Assembly: GCA_026770585.1 (NCBI GenBank)
Contig: MU646342.1
Location: 508,350-520,415, forward strand
From: Baffinella frigidus
Taxonomy: Eukaryota; Cryptophyceae; Cryptomonadales; Baffinellaceae
Reading direction: 5' to 3'
Length of the DNA: 12,066 nt
Part shown: piece after piece, positions 1 to 6,829 of the stretch
Layout of the letters: each line of letters opens with the position of its first letter
How positions within the stretch are numbered: position 1 is the first letter of the stretch
Made by a program: the position numbers and the translations under genes
Notes under the pieces: generated by a model
What the model was told of the DNA's origin: nothing
Seen by the model: only the letters and a program-made list of their open reading frames with translations
The model's database searches: none

Positions 1-110
1 GGGAATCAGGGGGGCTTGAAGAGGCGTTGAATGCGGTGAGCCCCCGCACCCCCGACCTCCCATCTGAATTCGTGTGATCGCTTGGCCCATCTCCGAGTTA
101 CCCAGACTTC

Positions 111-258
111 ATCCGGGAGCATGTTTGAATTAAGAGAAAATGGACCATCAAATCGGATTCTTCCCTATTTAAATTATTTAGGGCCCTAATTGATCTTCTT
201 TGATCTCCTATGAACACATAGGGATCCATTTTCTTTTAAATTAAACATGTCCCCGGAT
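111..258. repeat. Foldback element, arms about 33 b
   Basis: The left arm begins ATCCGGGAGCATGTTT and the right arm ends AAACATGTCCCCGGAT. They pair over about 33 bases with few mismatches, around an AT-rich centre of about 80 bases. AGACTT occurs just outside each end (104-109 and 260-265), a possible target-site duplication separated from each arm by one base. No open frame is inside, so it would be non-autonomous. Confidence 0.65.
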
Positions 259-292
259 TAGACTTGCACCAGGCGTGGCAGCCTCCAAATCC

Positions 293-670
293 CAACTCTG
301 TTTCAGTCTATTTGGGCTCACCAATTTGATGATCCCGGGCTGTTTCCCGCTCCAACGTTAACGGATTTGTCCCGGAAACCCAGCATGTCTACTTGAGAAA
401 AGTCCGTCAACCCGATTGAGGCAGAGCTCTACATCACGAAAACGCACACGGCAGATTTCATATGGAAACACTTATAATTTATAAACTGGATTCAATGAAA
501 TTTACTACACATAACTATCTTTACTAGTAATATTAAAGCAAACGTGTAGTAATTTTGATTGAAATCCAGTTTATAAATTATAAGTGTTTGCGTTTGAGAT
601 TGGGGCGGCAACCAGCCCGGGTTCCGGGTTCACCAAATTGGTGTGCCCGAATAGACTGAGACCGAGCTAG
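293..670. repeat. Outer foldback element with TCTG/CAGTCTATTTGGG-type arms
   Basis: The left arm at about 293-354 (CAGTCTATTTGGGCTCACC, then CCCGGGCTG) is the reverse complement of the right arm at about 602-670 (AGCCCGGGTTCC, CACCAAATTGGTGTGCCC, AGACTGAGACCGAGCTAG), with several mismatches and a short gap. A second foldback (466-589) sits inside it. The arm sequence recurs at 754-815 and is related to the arms of the element at 7930-8082. Confidence 0.6.
466..589. repeat. Foldback element, arms about 45 b, nested
   Basis: The left arm 466-510 (AAACACTTATAATTTATAAA to TTTACTACAC) pairs with the right arm 544-589 (GTGTAGTAATTTTGATTG to AAATTATAAGTGTTT) almost perfectly, leaving an AT-rich loop of about 33 bases. 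It contains the GTGTAGTAATTTT core shared with the element at 1377-1535. It lies inside the 293-670 element. Confidence 0.75.
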
Positions 671-753
671 AAATCAGATGGATGTTTATCATCAAACCCC
701 GCACGGCAGATAGGCGGGGCGGTGTTTTTGAAAAAGGAGCTCCGGAACAGTCT

Positions 754-926
754 CTAAATCCTAGCTCTGCCTCCGTCTATCTGGGCCTATCAATTTGGTG
801 AGCCCGGGCTCTTTCCTGCTCCGAAGTTGACGGATGCGTACCGTGAACCCAGCATGTCAACTTGAGAATAGTCCGTCAACGCGAGTGACCAAGAGCTCTG
901 AATCACGAAATCGCACACTGCAGATA
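754..926. repeat. Direct copy of 285-457
   Basis: The two stretches align along their length. Shared words include CCCAGCATGT, AGTCCGTCAACCCGA-like sequence and ATCACGAAA(A/T)CGCACAC(G/T)GCAGAT. The second copy is followed by AGGCGGGGC, as is the short related piece at 700-720. It therefore looks like the left half of the outer foldback element without the nested insert. Confidence 0.6.
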
Positions 927-959
927 GGCGGGGCCGCGGCGAAAAAGGAGTTCCGGAAC

Positions 960-1378
960 AGCCTGGTCAAAGGGGGCGCAGCCGCTTTACTCGTGCAGGC
1001 GTCGAGGTGCTAGGGTTCAGGGTTGAGGTTTCAGGGTTGAGGGTGTAGTTTCAGGGTTTGGGGTTTAGTGTTAAGAGTTTAGGGTTTAGGGAAGGGTTGC
1101 CCGTCGGAAACCTCCTCGAGTACAGGGTACCACCAACCCTCACGGGAGGACCAAATCAACGATCTTCGACCTTTTGTGCAGAGCATTTTTAAAACTCCCA
1201 AACCCTGGGAAAGCAGCTTTTATTGGGCCATTGTAAAATCGCCTGGTCAAAGGGGGCGCAGTCGCTTTACTCGTGCAGGCGTCGAGGTGCTAGGGTTCAG
1301 GGGTGAGGTTTTAGGGTTTAGAGTTTAGAGTTGAGGGTTTAGGGTAGAGTTGCCCGTCGAGAACCTCCTTGATTACAT
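960..1378. repeat. Direct duplication carrying telomere-like tract
   Basis: Bases 960-1130 and 1241-1378 are copies: both read CCTGGTCAAAGGGGGCGCAG, then CGCTTTACTCGTGCAGGCGT, then a TTTAGGG/TTCAGGG tract of 60-85 bases, then CCCGTCG and an AACCTCCT stretch. The telomere-like tract sits at the same place in both, so it predates the duplication. Confidence 0.7.
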
Positions 1379-2040
1379 CCGGTCAGGTATTTAATTTAAA
1401 TGCTCGGGAGTTCCCCAAATGTACGAAAATTACTACACATGCTCTTTCGGACACGACTCTTTCATCGCTTGTGTAGTAATTTTCGTTGTATGGGGAACTC
1501 CGCAGAGCATTTAAATTAAATACCTGACCGGATGAGATTACAGGGTACGTGGCCATAGCTCTGCCCCAGTCGGGTTGACTGATCGCGTCGACGCCAAAAG
1601 TTGACGGATTTGTACAGCAGAACAGGGGTATCAACGTCCGGTCTCTTCATCTTGAGTTTTGAGCAGACCGGGTTTACTCATACAGGCGTTGAGATGCCCA
1701 TCGGAAACCTCCTTGAGTACATGGTAGCTTGGCACGTTGAATTTAATTTGCAGCGTAAAAACGTGTTAATAAGTCAAGGTGCGCCCCCGTACTAATAGTA
1801 GGCTTGTTTTACACGGGTTTGAGTTTAATTTCGGGACTAGACAGATTCTGTCGCACTATCTTAGGCTTCCGACGCCGAAGATAAGGGTGTACATGCTATT
1901 TTAGGCATACAATGATGCTATCTTACGCATGTTCGTGTGGGCATGCAGGCGTCGAGGTGACCATCGGAAACCTCCTCGAGTACATGGTTTAGGGTTTCCC
2001 ATCGGACACCTCCTTCAGTACAGGGTAGCTAGGCACGCTG
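1001..2040 (+). other. Four exon-junction-like modules (possible pseudo-exons)
   Basis: A module reading CAGGCGTCGAGGTG, then CCCATCGGAAACCTCCT, then GAGTACA(T/G)GGTA occurs at about 997-1130, 1277-1378 (interrupted), 1681-1728 and 1945-1990. A partial second half is at 1999-2030. In one frame it reads GVE(V/M)PIGNLLEYM between an AG and a GTA, which would suit a short exon. Two copies have a telomere-like tract between the halves and the last full copy does not. By analogy with the decoy junction copies further right I infer these are copies of an exon junction, but no true exon was identified and the phase into exon A does not obviously fit. Confidence 0.35.
1377..1535. mobile_element. Foldback element inserted in a repeated module
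   Basis: The left arm 1377-1440 begins ATCCGGTCAGGTATTTAATT and ends TACTACAC. The right arm 1470-1533 is its near-perfect reverse complement, ending CCTGACCGGAT. GATTAC lies on both sides (1371-1376 and 1536-1541). The surrounding module without the insert is present three times elsewhere (about 1110-1130, 1704-1725, 2008-2030), so it can be seen as an insertion into CCTCCTTGA(G/T)TACA. It encodes no protein. Confidence 0.75.
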
Positions 2041-2445
2041 GATCGTCGTAGGACAAGCCGTAGCGGGTTCCAGCACGATGCTTTGTACATGAATTGGAGG
2101 CGGTCATGCACATTGCGCCGAGAATTGGAATGCTTGAAATTTGCAGACGGAATACTGAGCTCTGGAAAAAATTCGAGAAGGAATCATCGGCTCTGGAACT
2201 TTGTATTCTGCGTTTTCCGCGGTTGTGCTGCGTGGTCACTAACGAAGAAATCCCCACTGCTCGACCGTAGGACCATGCGCGGAGGAGAGGAGGGTGGGTC
2301 TGGGGGGGGGGGCGAGCGGGGCCTGTCGATCCTGGTTTGCTCCCACCAGCCCTCCTACGTGTTCCACACGAGGCGGATCAAACCCCCTTTTTAAAAACCC
2401 GGGGAGCTGTACAAGTGAGGAAGTGTGTAGTAATTTACATATGTC

Positions 2446-2486
2446 TGGTCACGTGTCGACCCGCTTTTCGGGGGGAAACGTGACCA
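2446..2486. repeat. Short inverted repeat
   Basis: GGTCACGTGTCGACCCGC pairs loosely with GGGGGAAACGTGACC. GTGTAGTAATTT, the core word of two foldback elements, lies just upstream at about 2426, suggesting an eroded family member. Confidence 0.4.
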
Positions 2487-2861
2487 ACTCCGTACAAAAC
2501 GCCTACAATCGACATTTTAATAGGGTGTTTGGGTAGCCTCGTATGGTTGTTGGAGGGAACCCCGGGTCGGGGTGAAGATCCTAGACTCGCCCTGGCCTGG
2601 CGAGGATGACGTTTGTCTTGGTGGACGCCCTCGAAGAGCGCTGCGCACCGAGACAAAAGTCGAGAGTGGGACGTCTCAAAGCAAAAGTGGAACCTCTGTT
2701 AACTTAAGAAGTAACAGTGGAGAACCTCGTCGGAAGACTTTTCGATTCTCAGGGGTGGGATTTTGTTCTGGACTCCGGAAGGCTCTGAGGCTCCTGCAAG
2801 AGACGCTGGGGGATTCAAAAACGGTGTTGGCTCTGGTAGGCCCGACGTCTCCTATAACCAA

Positions 2862-3034
2862 ACGAGGCTATCCATGCGAACAGAATAAAAGGACATTTTA
2901 AAATTTGTGGGGAAATGATCACGTTTCCGTACGGATGTCCGTACGGAAACGTGATCAAATGCTGACTTTTGGCGTGTTTCCTGGGCAATAATCCAATAAT
3001 TAACTTATGAACCTGTTCGCATGGATAGCCTCGT
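2862..3034. mobile_element. Foldback element with internal perfect palindrome
   Basis: The 22-base terminal arms are perfect: ACGAGGCTATCCATGCGAAC at the left is matched by CTGTTCGCATGGATAGCC at the right. In the centre TGATCACGTTTCCGTACGGA (2916-2935) pairs perfectly with 2938-2957 around two bases. The interval also contains GCTGACTTTTGGCGTG, a word shared with several other elements in the window. Confidence 0.7.
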
Positions 3035-3548
3035 GTGGAAGGGCCTACCAAAGTCCGATCCCGGATGCTCATCACCCCTGGAATCTGGAAACTGATGTGA
3101 ATGGTTTACGGAGATTCGTCGACGTGCGCACTGTGTCTAGTTGCGCGGTGCGTTGCATGTTTCGCTCTCACTTCCTGGCGTTCTAGCTCTGCCTGAGTGG
3201 GTTCGCCATAAATGTATTTTAGTTGCACTTTTGTACCAGATGCCTGCTCTAAATATATATTTTAATCTAAATATGTTCTGGCCGTGTCCGCGGCTCGAGC
3301 GTTTCCTTAAGCTTTTCCTGGTACCCATCGCGTCCCTCCATATATCATATCTCAGATTTCAGTGGGGCTTGGAGCCATTATGTACATTTAGAGTTTTAAA
3401 ACTCTTCGATTTGTACCAGAAATCGTTTAGATGGACAGTTTCTGAGATAGAATCTATGAAGGGGCCCGATGGCCGCTGCCGAGCGAGGACCGGACACAAT
3501 TTTAAAGGATTGCAAAAACTTTCACCTGAATCTGATGGGAAATGGACT

Positions 3549-3598
3549 TTTAAAAGGAAAAAGCTGAGACCGGATTTCCGGTCTTGGCTTTTTAAAAC
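3549..3598. repeat. Hairpin repeat
   Basis: TTTAAAAGGAAAAAGCTGAG then ACCGGA pairs with TCCGGT then CTTGGCTTTTTAAAAC, with a two-base loop and few mismatches. A short palindrome GAGTTTTAAAACTC lies at 3391-3404. Confidence 0.55.
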
Positions 3599-3700
3599 GT
3601 GCTTAGGTCGCTCGATAGCGGTACGTACACAGCCTGTTCGGACAAGGTCTCGGTAGATCCCCTTCTCGGAGGTTTGATCATCCCGGTACAAAACCTGCCC

Positions 3701-3807
3701 GTGGCAGGTATTGTGGTACACCACCTGCCCGGTCGAGGTAATAACTGTGGAACGGGGTGGCTTTGCGCCCCCCCGTACCACAGTTATTACCGGGAGGCTC
3801 CTGCCAC
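3701..3807. repeat. Compound inverted repeat
   Basis: Outer GTGGCAGG (3701-3708) pairs with CCTGCCAC (3800-3807). Inner GGTAATAACTGTGGAACGGG (from 3737) pairs with CCCCGTACCACAGTTATTACC (3771-3791). A third hairpin, GGCAGGT to ACCTGCC, lies at 3703-3729. Such nested arms suggest a foldback element with internal duplication. Confidence 0.6.
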
Positions 3808-4050
3808 GCCAGAGTGGAGGAGAGGGTAATTTTTAAAAAATCGTGTCAGGACACGGTCTTTGACTTTTGAAAACTACTGCCTTGCAGGTGAATTGACTTT
3901 TGGCGACCCCTTCGAAGACTCTGGCGTGGTGCAAGAGACGCTGGGGAATTCAAAAACGGTATTGACTCTGGTAGGCCCGACGTCTCCTACAAGGGCCTAC
4001 CCTATTTGCAAATCGCGATGCGGAAAGAGGCGTGGGTTGAGGAAACCCAT

Positions 4051-4110
4051 GAACCCTGAACCATAAACCCTGAACCCTAAACCCAAAACCCTGAACCCTA
4101 AACTCTAAAC
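4051..4110 (-). repeat. Telomere-like tract (CCCTAAA/CCCTGAA)
   Basis: About eight degenerate units of CCCTAAA or CCCTGAA read on the + strand. Confidence 0.75.
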
Positions 4111-4159
4111 GCGCAGGTGCAACTCTCGATGTGCAAGGAGGCACGGGTGGCGATGTACA

Positions 4160-4443
4160 ATTCAGAAGGCACTTTCCACACTCCGGGGGTTATTTGATTT
4201 AATTAGGGGCGGTTATTTGATTTAATTAGGAATCCTAAGGAAAATTATCTATGCCATAGTAAATTCTCCTATTCACCGTATCTAACAGACCATTCAGAAG
4301 GCACTTTTCCCACACTCCTGGGGTTATTTGATTTAATTAGGGGGGGGGGGGTGATTTAATTAGGAGTCCTCAGGGAAATTTCCTATGCCATAGTAAATTA
4401 TCCTATTCACCGTATCAAATTCACAAGGCATCCCCCACACTCC
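4160..4443. repeat. Tandem repeat, unit about 130 b, 2.2 copies
   Basis: Units begin ATTCAGAAGGCACTTT at 4160 and 4292, and a truncated one begins ATTCACAAGGCA at 4419. Each full unit contains GGTTATTTGATTTAATTAGG and TATGCCATAGTAAATT. Within unit 1 the GGTTATTTGATTTAATTAGG stretch is itself doubled. The second unit has a long G run at about 4341. Confidence 0.8.
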
Positions 4444-4556
4444 AACACTCAGAGCTGGGAATCCTCACGCGATGTTTCTCATGACACGAACACGAGTTCT
4501 TCCATCCATCGACTTTCCCCACTTTCCCCATCTGACGAACGTAGTGCTGTCCCCCT

Positions 4557-4640
4557 TGCGTGTGCGTGTGCGTGTGCGTGTGCGTGTCTGTGTCTGTGTC
4601 TGTGTCTGTGTCTGTGTGTCTCTCTGTGTGTGTGAGAGAG
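4557..4640. repeat. GT/CT-rich microsatellite
   Basis: TGCGTG units pass into TGTC/TGTG units and then a short GA run. It is followed directly by GAGCGGGTGACTATTCTCAA, which also follows the microsatellites at 6515 and 6775. Confidence 0.85.
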
Positions 4641-4738
4641 CGGGTGACTATTCTCAAGTTGACACTCTGGGCCAGCGCATAAATTAACTTGATGACTTTG
4701 AAAAGCGCTCCAGGGCTCAACTCTTTCCCGCCTAGCAG

Positions 4739-4860
4739 GAGTGGCGGAGTGGGTGTGCGAAGCGCTGGCGAAAAGCGGGTTGGAACTGGAGGCGGCCGCC
4801 ACCGTGGCTCGCAACCTGTCTGACCTCGGGGGGCAGGACAACCGCCCGGCGATGCTCAAG
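4739..4860 (+). CDS. Exon A of ARM-repeat protein gene (partial gene)
   Basis: This internal exon encodes 40 residues after two bases that complete a split codon (GA, so the codon is probably GGA, Gly). It runs from VAEWVCEALAKSGLELE through ATVARNLSDLGGQDN to RPAMLK. The stretch A-A-A-T-V-A-R-N-L-S followed by D-N-R-P-A-M-L-K is the second-helix and loop signature of an Armadillo repeat (family knowledge: three helices per repeat of about 42 residues, forming a superhelical protein-binding scaffold). The acceptor is a pyrimidine-rich tract ending CCTAGCAG at 4738. The donor is AAG then GTATAG at 4861. The other two frames give a poor composition or a stop. The exon joins in phase 0 to exon B, giving the typical ARM order N-R-x-x-x-x-x-G-G-I-V. 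ARM proteins usually act as scaffolds, but the partner and cell location cannot be read here. The upstream exon was not found. Confidence 0.72.
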
Positions 4861-4862
4861 GT

Positions 4863-4905
<43 letters not shown>

Positions 4906-4926
4906 TAGATAGATAGATAGATAGAT

Positions 4927-4976
<50 letters not shown>
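4863..4976. repeat. GATA microsatellite
   Basis: About 28 GATA units with two ATA interruptions, starting two bases after the donor of exon A. Confidence 0.95.
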
Positions 4977-5036
4977 GTATTGTATAGGATATAAATCTGA
5001 TGTATAGGCTCTACATCTATTGTATACGAAGCTCTG

Positions 5037-5063
5037 CCGGACAACAACCCCGCGATGCTCAAG
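5037..5063 (+). pseudogene. Decoy copy of exon A end with donor
   Basis: GACAACAACCCCGCGATGCT then CAAG and GTCCG matches the last 28 bases of exon A (4833-4860) with about three differences, and keeps a GT donor at 5064. The bases after it (GTCCGA) resemble the donor of exon B rather than that of exon A. Confidence 0.6.
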
Positions 5064-5083
5064 GTCCGAACCCCCCGGAAACG

Positions 5084-5290
5084 GGAAACGGGAAACCTGA
5101 AACCCTGAACCCGAAACGGGAAACCCGGAGCCTGGAACCTAAAACCTCGAGCCCTAATCCTGGAACCCGAAAACTGGAACCCGGAAACGGGAAAACGGGA
5201 AACCCGGAATCCGAAACCTGGAATCCGAAACCCGGAACCCGGAACCCGGAAGCTGAAACCAGGGACCTGGAACCCGGAACCCGGAACACG
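5084..5290. repeat. Degenerate GGGAAACC/CCCGGAACC array
   Basis: A 7-bp-like array of CCTGAAA, CCCGGAA and CCGGAAC variants. It probably descends from the CCCTGAA form of the telomere-like repeat by loss of the core TTTAGGG. Confidence 0.6.
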
Positions 5291-5371
5291 AAATCCCAAC
5301 AGTTGGGATCCGTCCAATAATCGTGCTTCTCGGAGCGGCCGCGCTCGGCTGGAGTCCGCTCTTCATCTGAA

Positions 5372-5519
5372 AAGCTAACGCCAGCGAGGTACTTAGAGCC
5401 TACGGATTGCCTACGGTAGGATCCCCCCTCCTACGACTTTTAAAGACCTTTTTGTTTAAAACGTCGTAGGAGGAGGGGGGGTTCCTACCGTAGGCTAAGG
5501 GGTCCGCTGGCGTAAGCTT
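5372..5519. mobile_element. Foldback element, arms about 65-70 b
   Basis: The left end AAGCTAACGCCAGCG is mirrored by the right end CGCTGGCGTAAGCTT. Inside, GCCTACGGTAGGATCCCC and TCCTACGACTTTTAAA pair with the corresponding right-arm bases. The loop is about 10 bases. The word ACGGATTGCCTAC(G/C)GTAGG recurs at 9866-9885 in another inverted repeat. Confidence 0.7.
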
Positions 5520-5583
5520 GTGGCATTACTCTGTATCACCCAGGATTTCGTGGTTTTATGAGTACCTAATAATCGTCAAGTGT

Positions 5584-6000
5584 TTGACTGACTGACTGAC
5601 TAATTGACTCACTGACTGACTGGTTGACTGGATGACTCACTGAATAAGTGGACACTGACTGACTGGCTGACTGACTGGCTGGATGACTGACTGAATAAGT
5701 GACTGAATAAGTGTCTACTGGCTGACTGGCTGAATGTCTAGATGAATAATTGCATGGAGAAATCGTGGGCGCGCTGGCAGCTGTCTGAGCGAAGCCGAAA
5801 TCTACAGTAGTGTAGCCCGTATGACGCATTAGCTGATAGCTTACACAGTTGGGATCCATGCAATAATCGCGCTGCTCCAATTACAGGGTGGAATCGTGGG
5901 CGCTATCCAATCAGCTTCAATTAGGTGACTGACTGACTCACTGAATAATCGACTGACTCACTGAATGGCTGACTGAATAAGTGAATACTGACTGACTACT
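5584..6000. repeat. GACT-type tetranucleotide arrays
   Basis: Degenerate GACTGACTG arrays occupy 5584-5745 and 5928-6000, separated by about 180 bases. Both include CACTGAATAAGTG-like variants, so they look like one array split or duplicated along with the decoy copies of exon B. A TGTCTGTG run follows at 6000-6022. Confidence 0.85.
5751..5903 (+). pseudogene. Two decoy copies of exon B start
   Basis: At 5751-5790 TGCATGGAGAAATCGTGGGC then GCGCTGGCAG resembles the exon B start, and the upstream GATGAATAAT is also shared, but the acceptor CAG has become CAT. At 5881-5903 TTACAGGGTGGAATCGTGGG then CGCT keeps CAG but breaks off after about 20 exon bases. Confidence 0.6.
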
Positions 6001-6059
6001 GTGTCTGTGTCTGTGTTTGTGTGAGTTTAAAACAAAAAGGTCTGAATGAATAATTGCAG

Positions 6060-6120
6060 GGAGGAATCGTCGGCGCGCTGGCGTCGGTGCTGCAGCGGGA
6101 GAACGACTTGGAGAGCCAAG
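6060..6120 (+). CDS. Exon B of ARM-repeat protein gene
   Basis: This 61-base exon has 20 codons plus one base and encodes GGIVGALASVLQRENDLESQ. It supplies helix 3 of the ARM repeat begun in exon A (the G-G-I-V-x-x-L-x-x-V-L pattern is the classical third helix) and the linker to the next repeat. The acceptor is AATTGCAG at 6059. The donor is CCAAG then GTCCGT at 6121. Incoming phase 0 matches exon A, and outgoing phase 1 matches the GA-GTG start of exon C to make a Gly codon. The match of both phases and of repeat spacing is the main support. Two degraded copies of its first bases lie upstream at 5751 and 5881, and the first of those has lost the acceptor AG. Confidence 0.7.
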
Positions 6121-6130
6121 GTCCGTGCCC

Positions 6131-6295
6131 CAAACCCTAAATCCCTAAACCTCCAAACGTTGAACCCTAAACCCTTACCCCTGAACCCTAAACCCCACAA
6201 CCCCAAACCCTAAACTCTGAACCCTAAACCCTAAACCCTAAACCCTAAACCCTAAACTCCTAACCCTAAACCCTAAACCCGAAACCCCTAAACCT
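6131..6295 (-). repeat. Telomere-like tract (CCCTAAA)
   Basis: About 23 units of CCCTAAA with variants, including a run of at least six perfect units near 6210-6255, shortly after the exon B donor and directly before the first exon C decoy. Confidence 0.85.
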
Positions 6296-6302
6296 CAAAC
6301 AG

Positions 6303-6509
6303 GAGTGGACGCGGCGCTATTCGCACTTGCAAACGTCTCAACCATTCTCGTACACCGTGCACACTCCTTCGCCAGTCACGTGACCAATATTCCCCGGAAA
6401 TCCGGGGAAGGTTGGCGGCGGTGTCTTAAGTGGTTATGTGAGTTTACGTTACCCTGAACCCTAAAACGTTGGGTGTCCGCAGGAGTGGACGCGGCGCTGT
6501 TCGCACTCG

Positions 6510-6563
<54 letters not shown>

Positions 6564-6774
6564 CGGGTGACTATCCTCAAGCGTGATAATGTGAGTGCAG
6601 GTTCCCTTAAAACCCACACCCTTAAACGGCTCTGTCGGCGCAGGAGTGAACGCGGCGCTCAAGATTGACGGCGGTGACTTAAGTGGTTATGTGAGTTAAG
6701 GTTACCCTGATCCCTGAACCCTGAAATCTTCGGTTTCCGCAGGAGTGGACGCGGCGCTGTTCGCACTCTCAAAC

Positions 6775-6829
<55 letters not shown>

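Larger units (their letters stand above)
2794..4003. repeat. Direct repeat pair (2794-2860 and 3930-4003)
   Basis: Both copies contain TGCAAGAGACGCTGGGG, then ATTCAAAAACGGT, then CTCTGGTAGGCCCGACGTCT. In one frame each reads QETLG(D/N)SKTVL(A/T)LVGP, which could be a fossil exon end with a CTG/GTAGGC donor. The 3930 copy continues directly into GGGCCTACC, whereas the 2794 copy is split at that point by the foldback element at 2862-3034. Confidence 0.55.
1..4738. other. Upstream repeat-rich region, no confident exon
   Basis: I find no coding exon here that I would defend. The region is a mosaic of foldback elements, direct repeats, telomere-like tracts and a 130-bp tandem repeat, listed separately. 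Open frames up to about 170 codons occur but run through palindromes and repeats and match no family I know. It could be a large intron of the ARM-repeat gene that starts at 4739, because exon-junction-like modules at 1001-2040 and 2783-2860 resemble the splice-junction copies seen further right, or it could be 5' flanking DNA. Stretches 1-110, 2040-2400, 2490-2780 and 3050-3540 show nothing I can name beyond short shared repeats. Confidence 0.5.
4861..6059 (+). other. Intron A-B (1199 b)
   Basis: The intron opens with GTATAG leading directly into a GATA microsatellite and closes with AATTGCAG. Inside are a copy of the end of exon A with a donor (5037-5063), a degenerate telomere-like array (5084-5290), a foldback element (5372-5519), GACT-type tetranucleotide arrays and two damaged copies of the start of exon B. 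The motif CAGTTGGGATCC, followed by CAATAATCG, occurs at 5299 and again at 5846, showing a further internal duplication. No coding sequence is needed between exons A and B, because they join into continuous ARM sequence. Confidence 0.65.

Noticed and set aside
2083-2394. 103-codon + strand frame with Arg-rich start
   Set aside because: It ends in a G-run-rich stretch, has no known motif, and shares a segment with non-coding intron DNA at 8105-8160. It is possible but not supportable.
3141-3656. 171-codon + strand open frame
   Set aside because: It crosses several palindromes and shared repeats, has no recognisable domain, and lies in a region with no splice-consistent neighbours. A chance frame is the simpler reading.
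4472-4720. Frames through the GT microsatellite before exon A
   Set aside because: The translations are Val/Cys/Arg or Thr/His repeats produced by the dinucleotide runs.
4856-5320. Frames over the GATA and GGGAAACC arrays on both strands
   Set aside because: Low-complexity translations (Ile/Tyr/Leu/Ser and Gly/Phe/Arg/Val periodicity) follow directly from the simple repeats.
6131-6295. Chromosome end
   Set aside because: The tract is degenerate and internal, with gene exons on both sides. The same kind of tract appears many times in both orientations, so it is interstitial.
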